A DNA stretch of 32,122 bases from the NCBI GenBank assembly GCA_028817795.1, contig JAPPOU010000058.1, forward strand, positions 1-32,122, given 5' to 3'. Made by a program: the position numbers and the translations under genes. This DNA is from Alphaproteobacteria bacterium. Lineage in GTDB: Bacteria > Pseudomonadota > Alphaproteobacteria > Micavibrionales > UBA2020. A model generated the notes under the pieces. The model had not been told where the DNA came from, made no database searches, and worked only from the letters and a program-made list of their open reading frames with translations. Positions 24,105-32,122 of the stretch are shown here, piece after piece (position 1 is the stretch's first letter; each line of letters begins with the position of its first letter).

Positions 24105-24110
24105 TATAAT
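24105..24110 (+). promoter_or_regulatory. Consensus -10 box upstream of the XRE regulator
   Basis: A perfect TATAAT at 24105-24110 without a good -35 box. A transcript starting near 24117 would exclude the TTG at 24112 as start of the regulator and favours GTG 24181. Confidence 0.35.
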
Positions 24111-24180
24111 CTTGCATAAGCTTTGCCATGCTGGTATAACAGGAATCACATTCAACACAACAACTGCTTTTGAAAAGTCC

Positions 24181-24822
24181 GTGAAAGTAAACGTCAACCA
24201 GATCCGCGCTGCACGCGGCCTTCTTAACTGGAGCCAGAAAGATCTGGCGGCACGGTCGGGGATATCAAACATCTCTATCACGCATTACGAAAGCGGAAAG
24301 ACAACCCCGCACCGGGAAACGCAAGATAAAATTATTCAAGCGCTGGAGCTGGAAGGTGTCGTTTTCACGATGCACGGCGTCGAAATGAAAACAGATACCG
24401 TCACAACGATTGAAGGCGAAGGCTGGTATATGCGCCTTTTGGATGATGTGTATTACAGCCTGATGGACAAAAAAGATGCAGAGCTTCTTATCCTATGCGC
24501 GGATGATGCCGTATCCCCTCCCGCAGTCAATAACCGCTATCGCAAAATACGCAACGCCGGCATTGCCATGCGCCAACTGGTGAAAGAGGGGAACACATAT
24601 CTGATGGGCCCCTTGAAAGAATATAAATACATTCCCGCAAAAAAGTTCAGAAACTATGTTTCTCTGGTTTACGGGGATAAAGTCGCCATTTGCACGGACA
24701 ACAACAGCAAGGCGCTTATCTTTAAAGACGCCCAACTGTCAGAAACATGGCGCAATATTTTTGATGTATTGTGGGATGAACTATCCCCCCCGAAGGAAAG
24801 TACGGCAGATGAACGTTTCTAG
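24181..24822 (+). CDS. XRE-family helix-turn-helix regulator
   Basis: The N-terminal 60 residues are a Cro/CI-type DNA-binding domain: NQIRAARGLLNWSQKDLAARSGIS, SITHYESGKTTP and IIQALELEGVVF. This pattern (ARGLLNWSQ...LEGVVF) is common in alphaproteobacterial XRE regulators. The C-terminal 150 residues carry no motif I can name and include EGWYMRLLDDVYYSLMDKKDAELLILCADD, possibly a sensing or dimerisation domain. GTG 24181 is chosen; the frame is open to a TTG at 24112. It overlaps the next gene by 14 nt, which makes it the likely regulator of the cyclodipeptide synthase cluster. Confidence 0.8.
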   Translation: MKVNVNQIRAARGLLNWSQKDLAARSGISNISITHYESGKTTPHRETQDKIIQALELEGVVFTMHGVEMKTDTVTTIEGEGWYMRLLDDVYYSLMDKKDAELLILCADDAVSPPAVNNRYRKIRNAGIAMRQLVKEGNTYLMGPLKEYKYIPAKKFRNYVSLVYGDKVAICTDNNSKALIFKDAQLSETWRNIFDVLWDELSPPKESTADERF

Positions 24823-25546
24823 GCCCAAGAACATGCAGTTTCCCGCGCAGACGGGGGCATATAAGGTTTGCGCCAAAGACAAAAGCCTGTGGTACAAACA
24901 TAATGCGGCCCGCCTGCAAATCAGCGTCGGCAACCCCAAACACGAAGGGGAAAAACTATTTGCCCTGACCGAATGGGCGGCCGCGCGGTTCGGCAACATC
25001 ACTTTGGTGGTGTCGGACACATTACAAAGATACAACCTCGCGCTCGATATGGGCATCAGCCTTGATGATGCCTATGACGTTGCACACATCAATGGCCGTA
25101 AGTGGCTACGTGACAACGCAAGAGCGCTGGAAGCTTTCACCCTCCCGCAACGTGTGGTGACCGTATGGGACGACTGGACGACGTCCCATACGGACTACAC
25201 GGCGGCGCGAGAAGAACTGGATATCCTTTTCAACACACATGACGGGCTGAAAAGCGCCATCACGCAAAAAGCACGCGAGTTTTGTGAACGACGCAAGAAC
25301 GGACATTGCTGTGACAAAGCGCTTGAAACCTCCATCGCCTATATTCTGGAAGAAGTCGCCGCCTTTAGCGTGATGTTCCGCCACACGCAGGCAATTGATA
25401 TTTATCCCGGTGCCTGGTTCAAGGAAATTTTCGCGGAAATTACCACCCTTCCCACCTCTCCCCTGATGGCGGGGTTTAAGACAGCGGAGTGCCTGCGCGT
25501 CGATTTCACACGCAATAAAGCCCATCAACCCGCCAATTCCGGCTGA
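24809..25546 (+). CDS. Probable tRNA-dependent cyclodipeptide synthase
   Basis: The 245-residue protein fits the cyclodipeptide synthase family, which takes two aminoacyl-tRNAs and makes a diketopiperazine. By hand alignment with AlbC: LQISVGNPKHEG matches LIGISAGNSYF, with the nucleophilic Ser and Asn40; LTEWAAARFGNITLVVSD matches LLQWAxxRF; VVTVWDDW and the helix SIAYILEEVAAF match the YVLAE helix with both catalytic Tyr178 and Glu182. In the later segment IDIYPGAWF, Tyr-Pro may equal Y202-P203 of the XYP subfamily, so the protein mixes NYQ-type (Asn40) and XYP-type marks. The start ATG 24809 follows AAGGAAAG at 8 nt; the frame's earlier start lies within the regulator gene. Residue specificity cannot be read by eye. 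Confidence 0.78.
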   Translation: MNVSRPKNMQFPAQTGAYKVCAKDKSLWYKHNAARLQISVGNPKHEGEKLFALTEWAAARFGNITLVVSDTLQRYNLALDMGISLDDAYDVAHINGRKWLRDNARALEAFTLPQRVVTVWDDWTTSHTDYTAAREELDILFNTHDGLKSAITQKAREFCERRKNGHCCDKALETSIAYILEEVAAFSVMFRHTQAIDIYPGAWFKEIFAEITTLPTSPLMAGFKTAECLRVDFTRNKAHQPANSG

Positions 25547-25594
25547 TACCCTTACACTATTTCCTTTTTTCCCAAAGCCGTTTAGAATGACGGC

Positions 25595-26047
25595 ATGAAA
25601 AGACTATCCCTGACAGATCAAGACAAAGACCTTGTAGCCGCCGCGATTAAAGCCTCTAAAGTCGCTGTACGGCAATTATGGGATGAGAAATCACACGCCT
25701 TGGTCACAGCCGCTGTCCGGCTGGATAATGGCGATATTATCACGGCCCGTAATATCACGGCCGATGTCGGCAGCCTGTCGCAATGCGCAGAGCCTTCTGC
25801 AATTCTGGAAGCCAACCTGCAGACAGACCGAAGCATTACAGCCATCGTCGCCGTTTATCATGACCCCGGCCATGAGCCAAAAGTCATACCCCCTTGCGGG
25901 CGTTGCCGTGAATTTATCACCGACTATGCCCGCAATGCCTTTGTCATTATACGCGAGCCAAATACAGATGACATTTTCAAGGTCAAGGCAGATGATTTGC
26001 TGCCCTATAAGTATGGTGATTTCTGGAACCACCGCGTACTGACATGA
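25595..26047 (+). CDS. Cytidine deaminase-fold protein
   Basis: A 150-residue zinc hydrolase of the cytidine deaminase fold: CAEPSA near residues 67-72 (Cys ligand and catalytic Glu, as in the CAE form of small tetrameric enzymes) and PPCGRCREFI near 101-110 with the other two Cys ligands. It resembles cytidine and blasticidin-S deaminases more than tRNA or guanine deaminases. Substrate is unknown. It lies 48 nt after the cyclodipeptide synthase and overlaps the methyltransferase by ATGA, so it may be a tailoring enzyme of the cluster or a self-protection or nucleoside enzyme carried along. The ATG start at 25595 has no strong ribosome site. Confidence 0.82.
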   Translation: MKRLSLTDQDKDLVAAAIKASKVAVRQLWDEKSHALVTAAVRLDNGDIITARNITADVGSLSQCAEPSAILEANLQTDRSITAIVAVYHDPGHEPKVIPPCGRCREFITDYARNAFVIIREPNTDDIFKVKADDLLPYKYGDFWNHRVLT

Positions 26048-26823
26048 CACACGCGCAAACCGTTGACTTTGGCAAAACGGCAAAAGATTACGCTGCGTAC
26101 CGCGCCGGGTTTCCCGACAGTTTCTTTGAAAAATTAGTGACCCCCGCATTCACAGGGCAATCCGGATCTGTTCTCGACCTCGGTACGGGAACGGGAACGC
26201 TTGCACGCGGTCTTGCTCTGCGTGAATTCGATGTCACAGGCCTCGACCCCGCACCCGACCTTTTGGAAGCCGCACAACTGCTGGATCAGAAAGCAGGCAC
26301 ACATATCAAATACATCACGGCCAAAGCCGAAGATACAGGCCTTCCCGATGAATCTTTTGATATCATCACAGCAGGGCAATGCTGGCACTGGTTTTCGCAA
26401 GACGATGTGTTAAAGGAAGCCCGCCGCCTGCTTAAAGAAAACGGCAAGCTCATTATCGCGTATTTTGACTGGGATCATGACTGCCCACCCGTCATGGAAA
26501 TGAGGAAGCTGCGCAGCAAATACAACCCTGATTATACGGGGCAAGACTGGCCGTTGGGTTTTTACCCCCAAAAGCCTGAAGACCTCACTTTTCCCGGATG
26601 GGTGCCAGAGGCATCTTTTCTTTACACCGAAAATGTTCCCTATACGCACGAAGGCTGGCGCGGTCGCATACGCGCCTATGCCGGGATTGGGGGCAGCTTG
26701 CCGCCGGAAACGGTGGCATTGTTCGATACTGAATTTGCTGCCGTTCTTAAGAAAAACTGCCCGGAAGAACCTTTGCAGGTACCCCATAAAATATGGGCCG
26801 GCGTTTGGTCTCTCGCGCAATAA
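26044..26823 (+). CDS. SAM-dependent class I methyltransferase
   Basis: A 259-residue methyltransferase of the Methyltransf_11 type: motif I VLDLGTGTGTLARGLA near residues 40-55, VTGLDPAPDLLEAA, AEDTGLPDESFDIITAGQCWHWF (motif IV region) and LKENGKLIIAYFDWD. The GQCWHWF segment is typical of trans-aconitate/ubiquinone-like small-molecule methyltransferases. The 4-nt overlap with the deaminase-like gene suggests coupled function. Methyltransferases often decorate diketopiperazines, so that is a reasonable guess. Its stop codon directly abuts the stop of the convergent M20 gene. Confidence 0.85.
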   Translation: MTHAQTVDFGKTAKDYAAYRAGFPDSFFEKLVTPAFTGQSGSVLDLGTGTGTLARGLALREFDVTGLDPAPDLLEAAQLLDQKAGTHIKYITAKAEDTGLPDESFDIITAGQCWHWFSQDDVLKEARRLLKENGKLIIAYFDWDHDCPPVMEMRKLRSKYNPDYTGQDWPLGFYPQKPEDLTFPGWVPEASFLYTENVPYTHEGWRGRIRAYAGIGGSLPPETVALFDTEFAAVLKKNCPEEPLQVPHKIWAGVWSLAQ

Positions 26824-28050
26824 TTACGGGGCATCCGGACGTAAAGGAGAGACGGGCGGCGCAATATCAGGCAATGTGCCCAACGGCAATGCTTTTTGCA
26901 CCAATTTCACCCAATAACTTGCCCCCACCGGCAATGCGGCATCGTTAAAATCGTAACACGCCGTGTGCAGATCATGTGGTCCGCCACCTGTTTCCGTGCC
27001 AGACCCCATGGCCATAAAATTTCCCGGCTTTTCCTGCAGGTAAACGGCAAAGTCTTCTACGCCCAATATGGGGGGAACAGGCGTTACAACGAAACCTTCA
27101 TCTGCAATATCACGCGCAACATCAACGGCAAAATCTGTTTCAGCCTTTGTATTAACAACGGCAGGATAGCCATTTTTAAAGTCCAGAAACACCTCTGCGC
27201 CCGCATTATTGGCGGCAGACTCAACGATATCCCGCAGCCTCTTTTTTAAACGCTCCTGCAGGTCCGGATCAAAACTGCGAATGCTTCCATTAAAAGTAAT
27301 TTTATTCGGCGTGACATTTGTTGCCGTAGAATCTGTGAAAACAGCACAAATATTGACAAGCGCTTCATCATCAGAGCGCCCTTCTTCACGCACCACCCGC
27401 TTTATGTTGGTAATCACCTCTGCTAGGGCACCATGCAAATCTGTCGCCCTGCCTGCCTGCACGGTATGACCGCCCTTCCCCTTCAGCGTCACATGAAAAT
27501 CATCAGATGATGCCAACATGGGGCCGGGGCCTGTCGCGAACATGCCCAAGGGCAGGTTTGGCACATTATGCAGTCCGTAAACAGACTCACACGGGAACTT
27601 TTGAAACAACCCTTCCTTCACCATTTCCTGCGCCCCGCCAATATCTTCTTCAGCAGGCTGAAAAACAAAATAGACCGTACCGTCAAAATCGCGCTCATCC
27701 GCCAGTCTTTTGGCAGCGCCCAACAGCATCGCCATATGGCCATCATGACCGCAGGCATGGTGAACACCGGGGGTATAGGGCAAACCTGTTTGTTCCTGCA
27801 CCGGCAGGGCATCCATATCTGCGCGCAGCATAATAGAACGGCCCCCAGCGCCTTTCTTGCCATGCAAGACGCCCACAACACCTGTTTTGGCCATGGTGTG
27901 TATTTCATCAAAACCAAAATCTGAAAGTTTTTCCCGGATGAAAAAAGACGTTTCTTTTTCCTGAAACGCCGTTTCCGCAAACCTGTGCAGCCGGTGGCGC
28001 CATGTGGTCATGTCATTAAAAATATTTTCTATGCCTTTTGCGTACTTCAT
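26824..28050 (-). CDS. M20-family amidohydrolase (hippurate/N-acyl amino acid hydrolase type)
   Basis: This 408-residue metallopeptidase-like enzyme removes acyl groups from amino acids or cleaves short peptides. Metal and catalytic residues are visible: RADMDALPVQE, VHHACGHDGHMAMLLGAA (Cys and His ligands, residues about 97-108), FQPAEE, GLHNVP and the C-terminal GGGPHDLHT with the last His. It follows the IAA-Leu-hydrolase/HipO subfamily pattern, with an intermediate dimerisation domain (HVTLKGKGGHTVQAGRATD). The ATG overlaps the upstream serine hydrolase stop by 4 nt. The tail is Pro-rich. Confidence 0.9.
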   Translation of the reverse strand: MKYAKGIENIFNDMTTWRHRLHRFAETAFQEKETSFFIREKLSDFGFDEIHTMAKTGVVGVLHGKKGAGGRSIMLRADMDALPVQEQTGLPYTPGVHHACGHDGHMAMLLGAAKRLADERDFDGTVYFVFQPAEEDIGGAQEMVKEGLFQKFPCESVYGLHNVPNLPLGMFATGPGPMLASSDDFHVTLKGKGGHTVQAGRATDLHGALAEVITNIKRVVREEGRSDDEALVNICAVFTDSTATNVTPNKITFNGSIRSFDPDLQERLKKRLRDIVESAANNAGAEVFLDFKNGYPAVVNTKAETDFAVDVARDIADEGFVVTPVPPILGVEDFAVYLQEKPGNFMAMGSGTETGGGPHDLHTACYDFNDAALPVGASYWVKLVQKALPLGTLPDIAPPVSPLRPDAP

Positions 28051-29009
28051 AAAAATATCCCTGTTATTTCATCTATCGCAGAAACGCTGTTTTCACTGGC
28101 GTCATTACAGGCCATGACAAAAACAGAGCTTGCTTCAGGCCGTAAAAGAACACGCATGTAATTCAGCGTATTGCTGCCATCATGGCTATAAATACCATCT
28201 TTATAAGCAAGGCCCAGCGCAGTGTACACGGAAGGCCCTATGCCCATCAATGGTGCACCCTCATGCTGCGTTGCGATATATTTTGAAAGGTGCTGAAAAA
28301 ACTTAAGCCAGTCCCGCAGCGCAGCATAAATCATGCCCGCAGGCGCATAAGCTGCAGGGTTATCACCCCACACAGGCTCCAGTTTATGATCCTGATGATG
28401 TATGTGACCCCACGGCTGATTTGGTTTCTCCGCGTTTTCGTTTGCCGCGCAACCAAAACCTGCAGATGACATGCCCATTTTTTCGAAAACCTGCTGCCGC
28501 ACCAAAGATTCAAAAGCATTCCCTGCTTTCTTTTCCACCAAAACGCCTAACAGGATATACCCCAAATTACTGTACTGAAAAACGCCCCGCGTACCACCCT
28601 CAGGTGGTTGAGCCAAGGTTTCAGACATCATCTGCCATCGTATGTCCGGCAAGGACATGGCTGCCTCCATATCCCGCAGTTTGTTAAGATCAGGATAATT
28701 TGCAGGCATCCCCGCGCTATGGGTTAAAAGCTGGAACAGCGTCATGGATTTGTAAAAATCATGCATCGCCATATCCGGCAAAAGATCGGCCAGAACATCA
28801 TCCGGCTGCGCACAAGCACGCGCCAGCATGGCTGTTATAGATTTACCGCATGATCCCCCATGAAAAACATCATCTGCCGTTACCGGCACATCATGCCCCG
28901 CTTTACGAATGCCTGTCACATGGATGTCACTATCGTCCCCGCGCGCAACCGCCACAGCCAGAGCAGGCAAATGATAGCGTGCACAAAGTTCTTCAATTTT
29001 TTGTTGCAA
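28047..29009 (-). CDS. Beta-lactamase-fold serine hydrolase (class C type)
   Basis: A penicillin-binding-protein-like serine hydrolase of about 320 residues. The nucleophile tetrad is SCGK in VFHGGSCGKSITAM, the second motif YSN is in FQYSNLGYILLG, and LLTHSAGMP is the usual family segment; the third motif appears as HDGS. No signal peptide is seen, so it may act in the cytoplasm as an esterase or D-aminopeptidase rather than on peptidoglycan. Start is uncertain: TTG 29009 lies just past the aspC stop with GGGG at 6 nt; GTG at 29030 or 29051 would overlap aspC. It is coupled to the M20 gene. Confidence 0.82.
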   Translation of the reverse strand: MQQKIEELCARYHLPALAVAVARGDDSDIHVTGIRKAGHDVPVTADDVFHGGSCGKSITAMLARACAQPDDVLADLLPDMAMHDFYKSMTLFQLLTHSAGMPANYPDLNKLRDMEAAMSLPDIRWQMMSETLAQPPEGGTRGVFQYSNLGYILLGVLVEKKAGNAFESLVRQQVFEKMGMSSAGFGCAANENAEKPNQPWGHIHHQDHKLEPVWGDNPAAYAPAGMIYAALRDWLKFFQHLSKYIATQHEGAPLMGIGPSVYTALGLAYKDGIYSHDGSNTLNYMRVLLRPEASSVFVMACNDASENSVSAIDEITGIFL

Positions 29010-29011
29010 GA

Positions 29012-31284
<2,273 letters not shown>

Positions 31285-31353
31285 CAAAGCTCCTGTTTTT
31301 AAACTATAAAAACATAGCATTTTTCTTTGTCACAGCAACCCCACGCGAAAGCC

Positions 31354-31383
31354 TTGACCCCGGCACATCTTTTAACATAAAAT
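31354..31383 (+). promoter_or_regulatory. Predicted promoter of the 31419 gene
   Basis: TTGACC (31354-31359), 18 nt, TAAAAT (31378-31383), giving a leader of about 30 nt. It lies between divergent genes, with the AmgK-like gene on the other strand. Confidence 0.45.
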
Positions 31384-31418
31384 AAAAGCAGGGTTAGAAA
31401 TAAACAAGGGGAATACAT

Positions 31419-31811
31419 GTGGCTGCAATCGTAGACCCATTACCAAAACCTTTGAAGAAATTCATCAACACCGGAATCATTGATAACTGGTTCCGTGGCG
31501 CTGCCAATCTTGTGCCCCAAAAAGCATCGGGCACGGGTTTGCCATCTCTTGCCGCAGACTTCAACGAGCATACACTGGACACACGCGACCTTGATGGTAT
31601 CACCCACAAAGACATTCAGCGGACCAAAGGTTTTAAACAGCTTATCGCCGCATGTTCACGCCAGAATGTAAGACTTGACCTTACCGATAATGGCGATGGC
31701 GAATTGAAAATCTGCTTCAAGGCAGAGGAATCGTTCCGTCACAGCACTGTCTTTGGCCGTAGCTCAGATAGCTGTTTTCCTGGCATTTTCTGTGAAGGGC
31801 TTGAGGGCTAA
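31419..31811 (+). CDS. Hypothetical protein
   Basis: A 130-residue soluble protein of unknown function starting at GTG with AAGGGGA at 6 nt. Segments such as LPSLAADFNEHTLDTRDLDGITHKDI and LIAACSRQNVRLDLTDNGDGELKICFKAEE suggest a compact alpha/beta domain. No family is recognised. Its stop is 2 nt from the stop of the convergent gene. Confidence 0.6.
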   Translation: MAAIVDPLPKPLKKFINTGIIDNWFRGAANLVPQKASGTGLPSLAADFNEHTLDTRDLDGITHKDIQRTKGFKQLIAACSRQNVRLDLTDNGDGELKICFKAEESFRHSTVFGRSSDSCFPGIFCEGLEG

Positions 31812-31813
31812 GC

Positions 31814-32122
31814 TTAATCTTTGGGCTTGGCTTTCCCTGCAATCTGGTGAATAGCGTCAATATGCCCTTGCGATGCCTGTCCGGGCTTTGCGGCGGGGCG
31901 GGGCGTACTCTCACCAAAGGCGGCACCTTTACCCTGCAAACTATCCATCAAGGCTGCACCAATTTCACTTTTGCTCATAGCTGCAGGGTCAATTTTTGAC
32001 GGCGTCTGCTTTTGAGCCTCTGGCGCAGACGGTGCTTTTTTGCCCCCCGCTTCCAACGCGCCACCACCAGCCACATGGTTTACGGCATGGGACACAATCC
32101 ACTGCAAATGCGGCCCGCCCAG
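31814..32122 (-). CDS. C-terminal end of a gene running off the window, unknown
   Basis: The frame is open to the window edge, so the start lies outside. The visible 102 residues begin LGGPHLQWIVSHAVNH and continue into an Ala/Gly/Pro/Lys-rich, low-complexity region with the short ordered segment MSKSEIGAALMDSLQGKG, ending in GHIDAIHQIAGKAKPKD. No family is recognised. Confidence 0.55.
   Translation of the reverse strand: MGGPHLQWIVSHAVNHVAGGGALEAGGKKAPSAPEAQKQTPSKIDPAAMSKSEIGAALMDSLQGKGAAFGESTPRPAAKPGQASQGHIDAIHQIAGKAKPKD

Noticed and set aside
24112..24180. TTG start for the XRE regulator
   Set aside because: It directly follows a consensus TATAAT box and would lie upstream of the expected transcript start; the conserved domain begins just after GTG 24181.
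27618..27980. Minus-strand frame of 120 codons within the M20 gene
   Set aside because: It is a frame shadow of the M20 amidohydrolase, whose HACGHDGH motif is in the other frame.

Overview
The window looks like a chromosomal segment of an alphaproteobacterium. The support is indirect: Pro/Lys-rich coding at about 50% GC, encoded CCA on the tRNA, a panG-type pantothenate operon, an AmgK-like sugar kinase, and a GTCATCCC...GGGATGAC palindromic intergenic element of the kind common in that class. A Micavibrio-like or other deep-branching lineage is possible but cannot be decided by eye. No phage structural genes, transposases, integrases or CRISPR arrays are visible.

Layout. (1) 1-3914: a promoter region and a two-gene NAD salvage operon, nicotinamide phosphoribosyltransferase followed by a protein joining an NMN-adenylyltransferase-like domain to a PRPP-synthetase-like domain. 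(2) 3915-6176: a 156-nt palindromic repeat, rimK on the minus strand, and a divergent class I glutamine amidotransferase (C26-like). (3) 6237-15524: a tightly coupled plus-strand run, most junctions overlapping by 4 nt: zinc dehydrogenase, asparagine synthetase-type amidotransferase, methyltransferase, PhyH-like oxygenase, a 1115-residue adenylation-carrier-thioester-reductase protein ending in a NadR-type nucleoside kinase domain, a complete NadR without its repressor domain, and an internally deleted kinase remnant. It reads as an uncharacterised biosynthetic cluster tied to nicotinamide riboside/NMN/NAD. (4) 15534-18911: tRNA-Tyr (minus), then panG-panB-panC-coaX, making pantothenate from ketoisovalerate and phosphorylating it. 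(5) 19046-23981: a membrane-anchored hypothetical, an RlmB-type rRNA methyltransferase with an Arg/Gly-rich N-terminal tail, TerC, a small membrane protein and other hypotheticals. (6) 24105-26823: an XRE regulator, a probable tRNA-dependent cyclodipeptide synthase, a cytidine-deaminase-fold enzyme and a methyltransferase, a second candidate biosynthetic cluster. (7) 26824-31284 (minus): AmgK-like kinase, aspartate aminotransferase, a beta-lactamase-fold serine hydrolase and an M20 amidohydrolase in one operon. (8) The right edge: a hypothetical gene and the C-terminal end of another.

The most striking link is regulatory. A 19-nt palindrome, TATACT-N7-AGTATA, sits inside the predicted promoter of the NAD salvage operon (254-272) and occurs twice, as mutual reverse complements, at the head of the NRPS/NadR cluster (6245-6263 and 6273-6291). 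The two regions therefore probably answer to one regulator, which supports reading the second cluster as part of NAD metabolism. All functions are inferred from reading motifs by eye; no database search was run.
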